Below, piece after piece: positions 8,361 to 16,313 of a stretch of DNA of 44,993 nt (its first letter is position 1; every line of letters starts with the position of its first letter). The position numbers were made by a program, and so were the translations under genes. This DNA is from Bacteroidales bacterium (GTDB taxonomy: Bacteria > Bacteroidota > Bacteroidia > Bacteroidales > UBA932): positions 1 through 44,993 of the forward strand of contig JAFSBV010000030.1 of the NCBI GenBank assembly GCA_017437125.1, written 5' to 3'. The notes under the pieces are model-generated. The model was not told the origin of the DNA, ran no database searches, and worked only from the letters and a program-made list of their open reading frames with translations.

Positions 8361-9137
8361 TCAGAATCCGGACTCGGGGAACTGCATATCCTTGTAATAG
8401 AGGATCTTCCATGATCCGTCAAAGTCCTCGACAAGAGCTGACATGGTTTCAACCCAGTCTCCGGAATTCAGATACCTTATGCCATCAATTATTCTATCCT
8501 CCGGACGGTGGATATGTCCGCATATCACTCCCTGACAGCCTTTCGTGCGTGCCATATCCGTAAGCATCGTATCGAAATCGGATGCATTTGAGACAGCCTT
8601 CTTGACCTTGTTCTTGATAGCCTGTGAAAAGGAATAGTAAGGCCGGCCTCTCCATGACTGGATCCTGTTATACATGACATTGATCTTCAACAGGAAATTA
8701 TACATGACATCTCCGAGCTTTGCCACCCATTTCATATTGGAAGTAATGCTGTCGAATACATCTCCGTGAGTCACGAAGAACTTCTTTCCTCCGGTCTCAA
8801 GAATCATATCCTTCAGGATGTTCAGCTTGCCCATCGTCATCGGGATGATCTTGTCAAGAAAATCATCATGGTTTCCTCTGAGGAAGTTGACCTCAGTTCC
8901 ATGTCTTTCCACCATCTTCATGATTATACGGAAAAAACGGGACTGGTCAGCTCCCCAGAATGCATTGTCATTCTTCTGAAGCTGCCAACCGTCAATAGTA
9001 TCACCATTAAGAATAAGCCTGTCACAATCGACAGATGAAAGGAAATCGCCCGCTTCGACAACCTTGGAATACTTTGATCCAAGATGAATATCCGAAAGGA
9101 CGACCGTCCTGTATGCCTTTCTTTCCTTCATGTCCAT
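8361..9137 (-). CDS. UDP-2,3-diacylglucosamine pyrophosphatase-like metallophosphoesterase
   Basis: A 258-residue calcineurin-like phosphoesterase of the LpxH/YbbF type. The metal motifs are SDIHLG near the N-terminus, NGDTIDGW, RGNHDD, THGD and CGHIHRPE, all intact. LpxH cleaves UDP-2,3-diacylglucosamine to lipid X at the inner membrane; many Bacteroidetes paralogues with this sequence pattern have unassigned substrates. The frame can extend to 9200, but ATG 9137 or 9131 fits the family N-terminus and follows an AAAGG stretch. That stretch lies in one arm of a 15-bp inverted repeat (9145-9222), so translation could be controlled by RNA folding. It precedes the glycosyltransferase gene in an operon. 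Confidence 0.8.
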   Translation of the reverse strand: MDMKERKAYRTVVLSDIHLGSKYSKVVEAGDFLSSVDCDRLILNGDTIDGWQLQKNDNAFWGADQSRFFRIIMKMVERHGTEVNFLRGNHDDFLDKIIPMTMGKLNILKDMILETGGKKFFVTHGDVFDSITSNMKWVAKLGDVMYNFLLKINVMYNRIQSWRGRPYYSFSQAIKNKVKKAVSNASDFDTMLTDMARTKGCQGVICGHIHRPEDRIIDGIRYLNSGDWVETMSALVEDFDGSWKILYYKDMQFPESGF

Positions 9138-9144
9138 GATAAAA

Positions 9145-9222
9145 ACCTTTACATTCCGTTGTCTCCTGCGACTGCCTTCAGGATACACTGACCCGCCCAC
9201 GTACGGTACGGAATGTAAAGGT
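9145..9222. repeat. 15-bp inverted repeat with 48-bp loop in the phosphoesterase leader
   Basis: ACCTTTACATTCCGT (9145-9159) and ACGGAATGTAAAGGT (9208-9222) are exact reverse complements. On the minus strand the second arm contains the AAAGG in front of the phosphoesterase ATG and runs into a T tract, so the structure could act as a terminator for the upstream porin operon or mask the ribosome site. A small MITE-like insertion is another reading, but no target duplication is seen. Confidence 0.6.
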
Positions 9223-9237
9223 AATCTTTTTTTTCTA

Positions 9238-9849
9238 TCAGAATGCTATACCGAGCTTGAATCCGACATTATTGAGGCCATTCAGACCATAAGTCTTGTT
9301 CCTGTTTGTCGAATAGCTGTAGAATGCAGCTACCTGGAATCCAAGATCCGTCTTCTGGAACGGGAAGATAGTCATACCCACTTCCGGAGACACATAGAAA
9401 CCCCAGTTGTCATGTCTGTTGACGAACGTTGACATGTATGTGCTCTGAACGGAATACTCGGTTCCTACCTTTGCCTCGACATAAGGCTGTACCATATCCC
9501 TCATGAACCTGAAACGGAATGTTGCTCCGAAAGGAACCTGATATACCGATCTGTTAAGGTCAGTTGTGATGGCAGACTTATCGTCAAATGTATATGTCTG
9601 CTTAGGAATATATTCGTTATTGGTATTGAAGCTTGCAAATCCACCTACAGCGAACATCGGTGTGAGATAGTAGCCACCTTCGAAATATGCTCCATATCCC
9701 TGTGCAGATTTGACGAAGTCATTTCCGACGGTACTGTTGAACTGCCATCCTCCATTGATATAATCTCTCTTACCCATCTGGGCGCTGGCTTCACTTGCAG
9801 CGAAAGCAAGTGCGGCAGTTGCCAGCATTACGCATATGATTCTTTTCAT
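9238..9849 (-). CDS. Outer-membrane beta-barrel protein
   Basis: A 203-residue precursor with a signal peptide ending near ASAQ (about residue 24). The mature part alternates aromatic and polar residues in strands separated by short turns, and ends in a GFKLGIAF strand with C-terminal Phe, the signature of BAM-assembled barrels. The size suggests an eight-strand barrel of the outer-membrane-protein beta-barrel (OMP_b-brl) family. No enzymatic motif is seen. It is the last gene of a three-gene envelope operon with DUF4136 and DUF4251 proteins; the gap to the upstream gene is 21 bp. A structural or adhesion role is likely but unproved. Confidence 0.8.
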   Translation of the reverse strand: MKRIICVMLATAALAFAASEASAQMGKRDYINGGWQFNSTVGNDFVKSAQGYGAYFEGGYYLTPMFAVGGFASFNTNNEYIPKQTYTFDDKSAITTDLNRSVYQVPFGATFRFRFMRDMVQPYVEAKVGTEYSVQSTYMSTFVNRHDNWGFYVSPEVGMTIFPFQKTDLGFQVAAFYSYSTNRNKTYGLNGLNNVGFKLGIAF

Positions 9850-9870
9850 ATCTGTTTCATTTTTAAATTG

Positions 9871-10515
9871 TTACTTCGTCTGTGACGGTTTCAGGTATGG
9901 AGACTGTGCGAAAGCCTGATCGATTGCAGCCTTCATCCTGTCAACATCGTTCTGGTAAGATGAGCCGGCAGGGCCGCCGATATATGAAGTCCAAAGAACT
10001 TCAAGAGGCTTGTCCTCCTCGATTTCTGCTGTAAGGTTGACCATATCGGCAATGAGTGCGTTTGTCGTATAAGTATATACTACAGGGCGAGGATAATAGA
10101 ATCCGTGCCAGCTTCCCCAATATCCTGCAGGCCAGTATCCCGGATAATCAAGCCACCAGTATGGATTGTCATAATACTGCACATATCTCTCGGTCTTGAT
10201 GATATATGTGAGCTGAATGCCGAGGTCCGCATCAGGATTTGAAGGAGTATATATATAGCCGAGTTTCTCCATGTTGGTCCTGTAGGCCTGAATCAGGGCA
10301 AGGGCACCTTGAGTCTGCGAGTAAACCGGCTTGTCACCCTGACCGATGACAAGAAGGCTGTCAGCGATATCAAAAGTCCTGAACTGGGAGAAATTCACAT
10401 CCTTGCCAGGTGAGGTATATACAAGGTACTCATTATCATTATCCTGTGGATAAGGCTCCTTGTGGCAGGCTGCGAGCAGAACTACAGCTGCCGAGAAAAG
10501 TAGAATCTTCTTCAT
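9871..10515 (-). CDS. DUF4136 lipoprotein
   Basis: A 214-residue lipoprotein precursor. The lipobox LAAC puts the lipidated Cys at residue 17. The body matches the DUF4136 pattern: a YTSPGKDVNFSQFRTFDI strand near the start, a central D-ADLGIQLTY segment, a Tyr/Trp/Gly/Pro-rich insert (YWWLDYPGYWPAGYWG), and a late IADMVNLTAEIEEDKPLEVLW segment. The function of this family is unknown; members are often periplasmic or outer-membrane lipoproteins next to barrel proteins, as here. It lies between the DUF4251 gene and the barrel gene, same strand, with gaps of 24 and 21 bp. Confidence 0.85.
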   Translation of the reverse strand: MKKILLFSAAVVLLAACHKEPYPQDNDNEYLVYTSPGKDVNFSQFRTFDIADSLLVIGQGDKPVYSQTQGALALIQAYRTNMEKLGYIYTPSNPDADLGIQLTYIIKTERYVQYYDNPYWWLDYPGYWPAGYWGSWHGFYYPRPVVYTYTTNALIADMVNLTAEIEEDKPLEVLWTSYIGGPAGSSYQNDVDRMKAAIDQAFAQSPYLKPSQTK

Positions 10516-10539
10516 AATTATGTTTATATTAAATTCGTT

Positions 10540-11169
10540 TTACAATGAACTTCCTTCGATTACATTGGCATTTTCATAAGGCACTATACTGCCTTCAAGC
10601 CATACTGTGTTTGAATTGAAGTTAGGATATACTGTAGCGGAAGCACGGTTTGACCCAGGGAACATATAGATTTCCACCTGTGCGTTCACACCGATTCCCG
10701 TCACATTCATGGAGAATGTCGTACGTCCTTTACTGTCAGTACGCACCTCCTGGCCGGAAATGATTCCGTCAACTGTCACTCCACCGAGTCCGTTCGGGCC
10801 GGAAGCGAAGTTGCTTGGGGAGATCTGCACCACCGCCCTGTTGCCCTTTACGGAAATGAAGTTTGTACTTGAGTTCACAAATACGGTACTGCCGTTACGG
10901 AACTGGACGTTATCAGCTTCAAGAACGAAGTCCTGATTGCGAAGAGCGGCCCGTGCCTGTACCGAAGCCAGAGAGTCCGCCAATTCACGCAGCTGGCGGT
11001 CTTCTGCAGAACGTGCCCTGAATTCGGCCATATCCCTATGCCAGTCATTCATGAGCTTCTGCCGTTTGCCGGCACCGGTATTGCTATTGTCTGTCTGAGC
11101 AGACGCGTCGGGGGCAATCGTCGAAAGCCCTGCGACAACGACCATCAAGGTCAGCAAGATTCGTTTCAT
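10540..11169 (-). CDS. DUF4251 secreted protein
   Basis: A 209-residue precursor with a signal peptide (hydrophobic residues 5-22, cleavage near ASAQ). A charged helical stretch (about 35-80) precedes the DUF4251 core, which runs from FVLEADNVQFRNG to the WLEGSIVP end and has the expected alternating strands. Function is unknown in the family, which is nearly confined to Bacteroidetes. It is the first gene of the DUF4251-DUF4136-barrel operon and has a clear promoter, TACTTTTG, 22-29 bp upstream of the ATG. Confidence 0.85.
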   Translation of the reverse strand: MKRILLTLMVVVAGLSTIAPDASAQTDNSNTGAGKRQKLMNDWHRDMAEFRARSAEDRQLRELADSLASVQARAALRNQDFVLEADNVQFRNGSTVFVNSSTNFISVKGNRAVVQISPSNFASGPNGLGGVTVDGIISGQEVRTDSKGRTTFSMNVTGIGVNAQVEIYMFPGSNRASATVYPNFNSNTVWLEGSIVPYENANVIEGSSL

Positions 11170-11191
11170 ATACTTTCTATTTTTAATTTTT

Positions 11192-11221
11192 CAAAAGTAG
11201 AAAAGCAAAGTGCAGACCAAA
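11192..11221 (-). promoter_or_regulatory. Promoter of the DUF4251 operon
   Basis: Minus-strand TTTG (11218-11221) and TACTTTTG (11192-11199) with an 18-bp spacer, close to the Bacteroidetes consensus. Confidence 0.65.
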
Positions 11222-11311
11222 TGCGGAATCCTTTGAAATTATTTATTTAACGATTGAACTGTAATTGATAAATGCAGACACTTAATTTACAGTTTATCGA
11301 TATATAATGAC

Positions 11312-11319
11312 TAAATTTG
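11312..11319 (+). promoter_or_regulatory. -7 element of the lipoprotein hydrolase gene
   Basis: TAAATTTG, about 50 bp before the ATG at 11370. No strong TTTG is found at the -33 position. Confidence 0.55.
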
Positions 11320-11369
11320 CAGAATGCAATCTGTTCAGTAAACCACTTATAACATAATAACACAACAAA

Positions 11370-12269
11370 ATGAAACGTATCATCTTCATTGCCGCGGCTA
11401 TCATGCTCGCAGGCTGTGCTTCAGGCCCGATAGCGCCTGTCGCAGTTCAGTCATTAATCGTAGAAGAGGGTGGAACAGGTCCTTACAAGGCACTCATGTT
11501 CGAGGCTCCGGACTTCGAAGCCCACACAGTATTTGCTCCGCAGGATCTTTCTGCATTCGGAAAGGACAACAAGCTTCCGGTACTCGTATGGGGTAACGGC
11601 GCATGCACGAACTCACCTTGGGAACACTTCAAGTTCCTCAACGAGATCGCATCACATGGATTCCTTGTAATCGCTACAGGACATATCCCTATGGTGGAAG
11701 AGCCTTATCATGGCGAGAGATCTACATCAGAGCAGCAGCTCCAGTCTGTTGATTGGGCTATCGCACAGAATGCAGACAAGGAAAGCCCGTTCTACGGAAG
11801 AATAGATGTTGACGCGATTGCAGCAGCAGGTATGTCATGCGGCGGTCTCCAGACACTTGACAACAGCGCTGACCCACGTTTCAAGACCCTCATGATCATG
11901 AACAGCGGTCTCTTCGTGAATCCGGCAGGTGCTGTTCCTGGAATGCCTATGCCGGAGAAGGAGAAGCTTCAGAAGATCACTGTTCCTGTAATCTATATCC
12001 TTGGCGGTCCTGAAGATATCGCTTACGGAAACGGAATGGATGACTTCTATCGTCTGACAAAGGTTCCTGCAGTAGCAGCCAACTATCCGGTAGGACACGG
12101 CGGAACATACCGCGAGCCACACGGCGGAGAATTCACGATTCCTGCTCTCGCATGGCTCCAGTGGCAGCTTCAGGGCGACGAGGAAGCAGCAAAGATGTTC
12201 AAGGGAACTGACTGCGGACTCGCAATGAGAGAAGGCTGGACAGTTGAAAAGAACAACCTGATGGAATAA
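11370..12269 (+). CDS. Alpha/beta hydrolase lipoprotein, dienelactone-hydrolase/PETase-like fold
   Basis: A 299-residue lipoprotein with lipobox LAGC (Cys16). The serine hydrolase core shows WGNGACTNSPW near the oxyanion hole, nucleophile elbow GMSCGG (Ser156), acidic residue in GGPEDIAYGN (Asp216) and His243 in VGHGGTY. This pattern resembles the dienelactone-hydrolase/chlorophyllase-like esterases found among polysaccharide esterases in Bacteroidales. It probably removes acyl groups at the cell surface or in the periplasm. The convergent neighbour is a GH43 lipoprotein, which favours an ester-linked hemicellulose substrate. The Cys next to the nucleophile is not the catalytic residue. Exact substrate unknown. 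Confidence 0.75.
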   Translation: MKRIIFIAAAIMLAGCASGPIAPVAVQSLIVEEGGTGPYKALMFEAPDFEAHTVFAPQDLSAFGKDNKLPVLVWGNGACTNSPWEHFKFLNEIASHGFLVIATGHIPMVEEPYHGERSTSEQQLQSVDWAIAQNADKESPFYGRIDVDAIAAAGMSCGGLQTLDNSADPRFKTLMIMNSGLFVNPAGAVPGMPMPEKEKLQKITVPVIYILGGPEDIAYGNGMDDFYRLTKVPAVAANYPVGHGGTYREPHGGEFTIPALAWLQWQLQGDEEAAKMFKGTDCGLAMREGWTVEKNNLME

Positions 12270-12273
12270 ACGA

Positions 12274-12305
12274 AAAATGGTGACCCGATCGAAGGTCACC
12301 ATTTT
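12274..12305. terminator. Bidirectional terminator between hydrolase and GH43
   Basis: AAAATGGTGACC (12274-12285) and GGTCACCATTTT (12294-12305) are exact reverse complements with an 8-nt loop, with A/T tracts on both sides, serving the two convergent genes. Confidence 0.85.
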
Positions 12306-12325
12306 CATTTATACAGAATGAGGAT

Positions 12326-13690
12326 TTACTGATCCATTCTCCACCAGTCAAGCTGGAAGAGGTTGCGCTCCTGATATCTGCTTGCCTTGAATACGAGGCA
12401 GAGATCATGAACACCCTTTGCACCTCTGATCTTTGTAGTAAACTCGACAAGCTCGTTCTTGGTACATCCGATATCCACCTTACCAATAAGCTTTCCGTCG
12501 AAGTCATCGAGTCTGATCTCGATTGTTCCACCATAGAGAAGGGCTGAAGCCGAAACAGTGAAAGACTTTGCTCCGCTGCCGAAGTCAACGCCTCTGAGCT
12601 TGATATACTCGCCATCATCGATATTTGTCACGAGCTGATCCCAACGGTCCTTGCCCCACTGGTTCTTAGGAATTGTCTTGAGACCGTAACCCCAAGCCAT
12701 TGTCTCAGCCTGAACCTTCTTATAAGGATTGAACCACTCTACCTGCTCAATCTTGAGATCGACAAAATATGGAAGTTCCTGGATTGTTCCGTCCTCATTG
12801 TAATGCATCTCTGCGAGAGCCACGGAGCGACGCTCCGCGTGACGGCTTTCCTCGAGACGGAAAACATCATAGTTCTGTCCGAAGCACCAGCTCTTTCCCT
12901 TATAATCAATGATTCCCGGGTGGTTACCACGGTCACGGTGGGTATGATCCATGATATGTCCCTTATACTCCCACGGACCTGTAGGGCTGTCACTCATAGC
13001 ATAGCCGATACCCTCAGGACAGCAAGTCGAAGCGAATGCGAGGTAATAATGGCCGTTCCTCTTATAGAACCAAGGGCCTTCCTGATAGTCCTCGATATGC
13101 GGCATTTCAACGATATCTCCTGAATAAGAGATCATATCCTCATTCAGCTTCACATAGTACAGATTCGGATTACCCCAGTACATATATGCCTGCCCGTCGT
13201 CGTCGATCCATACGGTAGGGTCGATGTCATACCAATGTTCCTTCTGCCATACGAGAGTCGTTCCGAGAGGGTCAACGAACGGGCCATATGGTGAGTCGGC
13301 TACGAGTACGCTGATGCCGTTTCCATGAATAGGACAATACATATAAAACTTGCCGTTACGCTCGACCACCTGCTGTGCCCATGCTCCGTTATTGTTTTTA
13401 TACCACTTGAAGTCCCTCAGACTGGCTACAGCACCTCTGTCCTGCCAGTTGACCATATCTGTGGTCGTATAAAGAAGCCAGTCCTTCATGATGAAGTTCT
13501 CACCGTGGTCATCATCGTGGCTGGTGTAAAGAAAGAGGGTGTCACCGATGACGATTGGTGACGGGTCAGCAGTATATTTGGTCTGAATGATAGGCATGTT
13601 CAGATCCTCATGAGACTGCTGCGGGGTCGTGTTGCACGCCGCAACAGCTGCCAGCACCGCAAGCGCTGAAAGAATGGCTTTGATTTTCAT
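12326..13690 (-). CDS. GH43 glycoside hydrolase with C-terminal CBM6, lipoprotein
   Basis: A 454-residue enzyme with lipobox ending at Cys19. The five-bladed propeller shows the three GH43 acids: general base Asp42 in TADPSP, pKa modulator Asp157 in DIDPT, and general acid Glu204 in QEGPW. From about residue 325 a CBM6-like beta-sandwich follows, with VQAETMAW at the start and a FQLDWW end. Such GH43-CBM6 proteins are usually arabinofuranosidases or xylosidases acting on arabinoxylan. The lipid anchor places it at the cell envelope. A weak -7 element (TATATTTA on the minus strand, near 13724) precedes it. It is convergent with the esterase gene and downstream of the TolB/TIM gene on the same strand, with its own leader. 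Confidence 0.85.
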   Translation of the reverse strand: MKIKAILSALAVLAAVAACNTTPQQSHEDLNMPIIQTKYTADPSPIVIGDTLFLYTSHDDDHGENFIMKDWLLYTTTDMVNWQDRGAVASLRDFKWYKNNNGAWAQQVVERNGKFYMYCPIHGNGISVLVADSPYGPFVDPLGTTLVWQKEHWYDIDPTVWIDDDGQAYMYWGNPNLYYVKLNEDMISYSGDIVEMPHIEDYQEGPWFYKRNGHYYLAFASTCCPEGIGYAMSDSPTGPWEYKGHIMDHTHRDRGNHPGIIDYKGKSWCFGQNYDVFRLEESRHAERRSVALAEMHYNEDGTIQELPYFVDLKIEQVEWFNPYKKVQAETMAWGYGLKTIPKNQWGKDRWDQLVTNIDDGEYIKLRGVDFGSGAKSFTVSASALLYGGTIEIRLDDFDGKLIGKVDIGCTKNELVEFTTKIRGAKGVHDLCLVFKASRYQERNLFQLDWWRMDQ

Positions 13691-13806
13691 ATGTTATGTG
13701 GTTATGGTTATTTCTTATTCGTAAATATAAGATATATTCACAAATATTCATATCCGATTCATGTATGAACCACGTTATTGGGCCTTATTTAAAAGAATCT
13801 GATTAT

Positions 13807-15549
13807 TTATCGTATATTATTCCTAAGGTAAAGTGCGCTTTCACGAAGGCCTTTCAGGATGTTCGGAGTGCTTGCCTCCTCCATTTCCACGACAAAGCCC
13901 TTTGTCCCGGCAATGTCGAAATTGCGGAATATCGCGTCGAAGCCGACCATTCCGCTCTGCCCTACTTCCCTCTTGTCCTTGATATGCAGAATCTCGAAGC
14001 GTCCCGGATATTTACGCATATATTCCACAGGTGCAGCGCCACCGACAACCGCCCAATACACATCCATTTCGATGAACACATTCTCCGGGTCTGTATGAGT
14101 GATGAAATAATCCATCATCGTCGTATTGCCGATCCTTTCGAACTCATGGGCATGATTGTGATAGCCGAAACGGATTCCTGCAGCATTGCATCTGCTTCCG
14201 ATGGCATTAAGATAATCAGACATGACCTTGAGTTCCGCCTCGCTGTCCAGCTTCTGAGAATATGACATCACAAGTCTCGGGATTCCTGCCTTCTTATGGG
14301 CCTCGATGCACTCATCCCACCATTCAAGGGCTGCCCTCAGATCACCTGATGTCAATTCATTCTTTGAAAGCATGCGCGTAGCGTGAGATGAAACCAGATC
14401 CAGGCCGGCCTTATTCAAGACAGCTTTGAAATCCTCCGGTTCCATTCCGGAAAATCTTCCGTCAGCATAACTTGCCGCTTCTGCTCCTGTATAGCCCATC
14501 TGCGAAAGACGTTCAAGCACATACTCATGGTTCTCAGCAAAGAGTTCCGGAGTACCGATAAGATCGCGCGCTGAATAAAGCTGTACTGCCATTTCTTTTG
14601 CAGGAGCAGTCAATTCCTCTGCCATACGATAGCTTACATATGCAAATTTCCTGCTGTCCGGACTCCATGAATTCACATTTATAGAGCCCTGGCCACCAAA
14701 CAGTTTGACAAGAATCTTCGGCTCTCCGCCCTCAGCCGGAATCATCCTGAGCTGTACATTCTGGTTGGCGGTATGATCTCCGGGGGCGACTTCATAATCG
14801 TGATATGCGATATAGACCACCTTCTTTCCGTCAGGAGAAATATGCGGAAACCAGGAATTCATATCCTTGTCGAAAGTCATCTGCTTCTGATCCTTTCCGT
14901 TTGCCTTCATTCGCCATACCTGCATCCTTCCGCTTCTGACGCTGTTGAACCATATGTATTTTCCGTCCATGCTGTATTCCGGACCGTCATCCAGACCAGG
15001 CGCATCTGTCAGGCGCACCTCCCTGCCCCCTTTGACCGGCATGACATATACGTCCGGCTCATTCTCCGGACCACGGAAAGCACAATATGCAATCATCTTC
15101 CCGTCAGGGCTGATGCCGTGAAGATAGCTCGGCCCGACCGGAGTGATCTTCTTCGGCTCGCCGCCCTCGAACGGGACAGTATAAACGAATGAATTCCATC
15201 CCTTCTGCGCAGGATCATTGCTGCTCAACGCAATCCACTTTCCATCAGCAGAGATCACATGATCATTATTGCACTGATTTATTGCTCCGGTATTTATCTC
15301 CGTCAGCTCGCCTGAACCATCCGGAGCAATCCTGTATAGACGGCCGTCCTTATTGACCACAAGCCATTTCCCGTCCGGAGTCCAGTTCGGAGCCTCTATC
15401 AGAAACGGGAACTCCTTCACCACCTGATGAGTCCCTGTCTCCATATCATATATCTCCAGATAACTGATAACCTGCGACGACTGCTGTGCCGAAAGAGCGA
15501 TTGTACCGGCAAATGCCAGAAATGCACTTAGGATAGTCTTGAATTTCAT
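13807..15549 (-). CDS. TolB-like beta-propeller fused to a xylose-isomerase-like TIM barrel
   Basis: A 580-residue secreted protein with signal peptide ending near LSAQ. Residues 30-330 contain repeated PD40/WD40-like motifs: WTPDGKWLV, ISPDGKMIAY, YSMDGKYIWF, ISPDGKKVVYI and WSPDSRKFAY. From about residue 330, the start AVQLYSARDL and a sugar phosphate isomerase/epimerase (AP endonuclease 2 family) barrel follow, with metal-ligand candidates in YHNHAHEF, FIEMDVYW, LHIKD and VVEMEE. Barrels of this type in Bacteroidetes act on keto-sugars or as epimerases. The propeller would be a binding or scaffold module. The promoter at 15580-15587 lies inside the longest possible frame, so ATG 15549 is the start. 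A fusion of these two domains is unusual. Substrate unknown. Confidence 0.75.
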   Translation of the reverse strand: MKFKTILSAFLAFAGTIALSAQQSSQVISYLEIYDMETGTHQVVKEFPFLIEAPNWTPDGKWLVVNKDGRLYRIAPDGSGELTEINTGAINQCNNDHVISADGKWIALSSNDPAQKGWNSFVYTVPFEGGEPKKITPVGPSYLHGISPDGKMIAYCAFRGPENEPDVYVMPVKGGREVRLTDAPGLDDGPEYSMDGKYIWFNSVRSGRMQVWRMKANGKDQKQMTFDKDMNSWFPHISPDGKKVVYIAYHDYEVAPGDHTANQNVQLRMIPAEGGEPKILVKLFGGQGSINVNSWSPDSRKFAYVSYRMAEELTAPAKEMAVQLYSARDLIGTPELFAENHEYVLERLSQMGYTGAEAASYADGRFSGMEPEDFKAVLNKAGLDLVSSHATRMLSKNELTSGDLRAALEWWDECIEAHKKAGIPRLVMSYSQKLDSEAELKVMSDYLNAIGSRCNAAGIRFGYHNHAHEFERIGNTTMMDYFITHTDPENVFIEMDVYWAVVGGAAPVEYMRKYPGRFEILHIKDKREVGQSGMVGFDAIFRNFDIAGTKGFVVEMEEASTPNILKGLRESALYLRNNIR

Positions 15550-15579
15550 ATGCGTAAGTTTATAGTTTGCGATTCCTGT

Positions 15580-15587
15580 CAAATATA
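15580..15587 (-). promoter_or_regulatory. -7 element of the propeller-TIM gene
   Basis: TATATTTG on the minus strand, 31 bp before ATG 15549. It rules out the upstream ATG at 15624. Confidence 0.65.
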
Positions 15588-15632
15588 ATGATTTTTCCGG
15601 CAGGTTCAGCAATCTGTGACGCACTCAAGCTA

Positions 15633-15744
15633 AGTGATGTACCACGAAAACGCGAATTCTTGGTACATCACTACGGTTTTGAAGGCATTTGATCTTATTT
15701 TCGGGGGTGATGTACCAAAAATCAGCAGAAACTTGGTACATCGC
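15633..15744. repeat. Pair of tandem palindromes with core TGATGTACCA
   Basis: AGTGATGTACCA (15633-15644) pairs exactly with TGGTACATCACT (15661-15672). GATGTACCAA (15709-15718) pairs with TTGGTACATC (15733-15742), and the stem extends two bases outward with one mismatch. The palindrome centres are 73 bp apart. The 326-bp intergenic space around them has no gene. They could be operators, REP-like elements or ends of a small mobile element. Confidence 0.75.
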
Positions 15745-15810
15745 TTCTTACAGCAAGCGTATTCATGGCGTTACATGTGAAGATAATCGATTATCATACC
15801 CCCCTAAAAC

Positions 15811-15842
15811 GAAATCGGACAGCCAAATGGCTGTCCGATTTC
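15811..15842 (-). terminator. Terminator of the DUF2795 gene
   Basis: A perfect 14-bp stem, GAAATCGGACAGCC (15811-15824) with GGCTGTCCGATTTC (15829-15842), loop AAAT. It lies downstream of the leftward DUF2795 gene. Confidence 0.75.
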
Positions 15843-15875
15843 ATCGCTCAACTTATTTTTCAATAAGATTGTCTA

Positions 15876-16097
15876 TTAATACTCCTCCTCGTTGAAGAAG
15901 AAATCGTCCTTTGTAGGATAGTCTGGCCAGATATCTTCGATGCTCTCGTAGATCTCGCCGTCATCCTCAAGTTCCTCAAGGTTCTCTACAACCTCAAGCG
16001 GTGCGCCTGAACGGGTTGCGTAATCGATAAGCTCCTCCTTTGTTGCTGGCCATGGGGCATCCTCCAGTCGGTATGCAAGTTCAAGTGTCCAATACAT
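15876..16097 (-). CDS. Small acidic DUF2795-domain protein
   Basis: A 73-residue, very acidic protein that starts with MYWTLELAYRLEDAPWPATKEELIDYATRSG. This matches the short DUF2795 helical domain, in which a WPATKEELIDYA-like segment is characteristic. The C-terminal half is almost all Asp, Glu and aromatic residues and ends FFFNEEEY. It has no signal peptide. Family function is unknown. It has its own promoter (TATATTTG, minus strand, 16162-16169), with a small CCCCTT/AAGGGG hairpin in the leader (16141-16158), and a strong terminator. It is divergent from folE. Confidence 0.8.
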   Translation of the reverse strand: MYWTLELAYRLEDAPWPATKEELIDYATRSGAPLEVVENLEELEDDGEIYESIEDIWPDYPTKDDFFFNEEEY

Positions 16098-16161
16098 AGT
16101 CTATAAAGTTTAAATTATTAATTATCAGCATTTTTAGTTTCCCCTTTTCATTAAGGGGGCG

Positions 16162-16169
16162 CAAATATA
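16162..16169 (-). promoter_or_regulatory. -7 element of the DUF2795 gene
   Basis: TATATTTG on the minus strand, 65 bp before the ATG. A short hairpin (16141-16158) lies in the predicted leader. Confidence 0.6.
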
Positions 16170-16202
16170 GATAAAAAAACTTAATGATGATATTCTTTTT
16201 AC

Positions 16203-16210
16203 TATTTTTG
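16203..16210 (+). promoter_or_regulatory. -7 element of folE
   Basis: TATTTTTG on the plus strand, back to back with the DUF2795 promoter. Confidence 0.55.
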
Positions 16211-16313
16211 CATAAAAAATTTCAAAGTCCTGATAATGAGCTATGGCACAAGTTCCATACCACTTATGGTAACAGGACATAAACTACATTATTTTGACAT
16301 AAAAACCATCATA

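Noticed and set aside
11823-11846. Cys nucleophile in the lipoprotein hydrolase
   Set aside because: GMSCG fits GxSxG with Ser156 as nucleophile; the Cys is the variable position.
15550-15624. Upstream ATG for the propeller-TIM gene
   Set aside because: It hides the signal peptide and includes the promoter; ATG 15549 gives a normal signal sequence.
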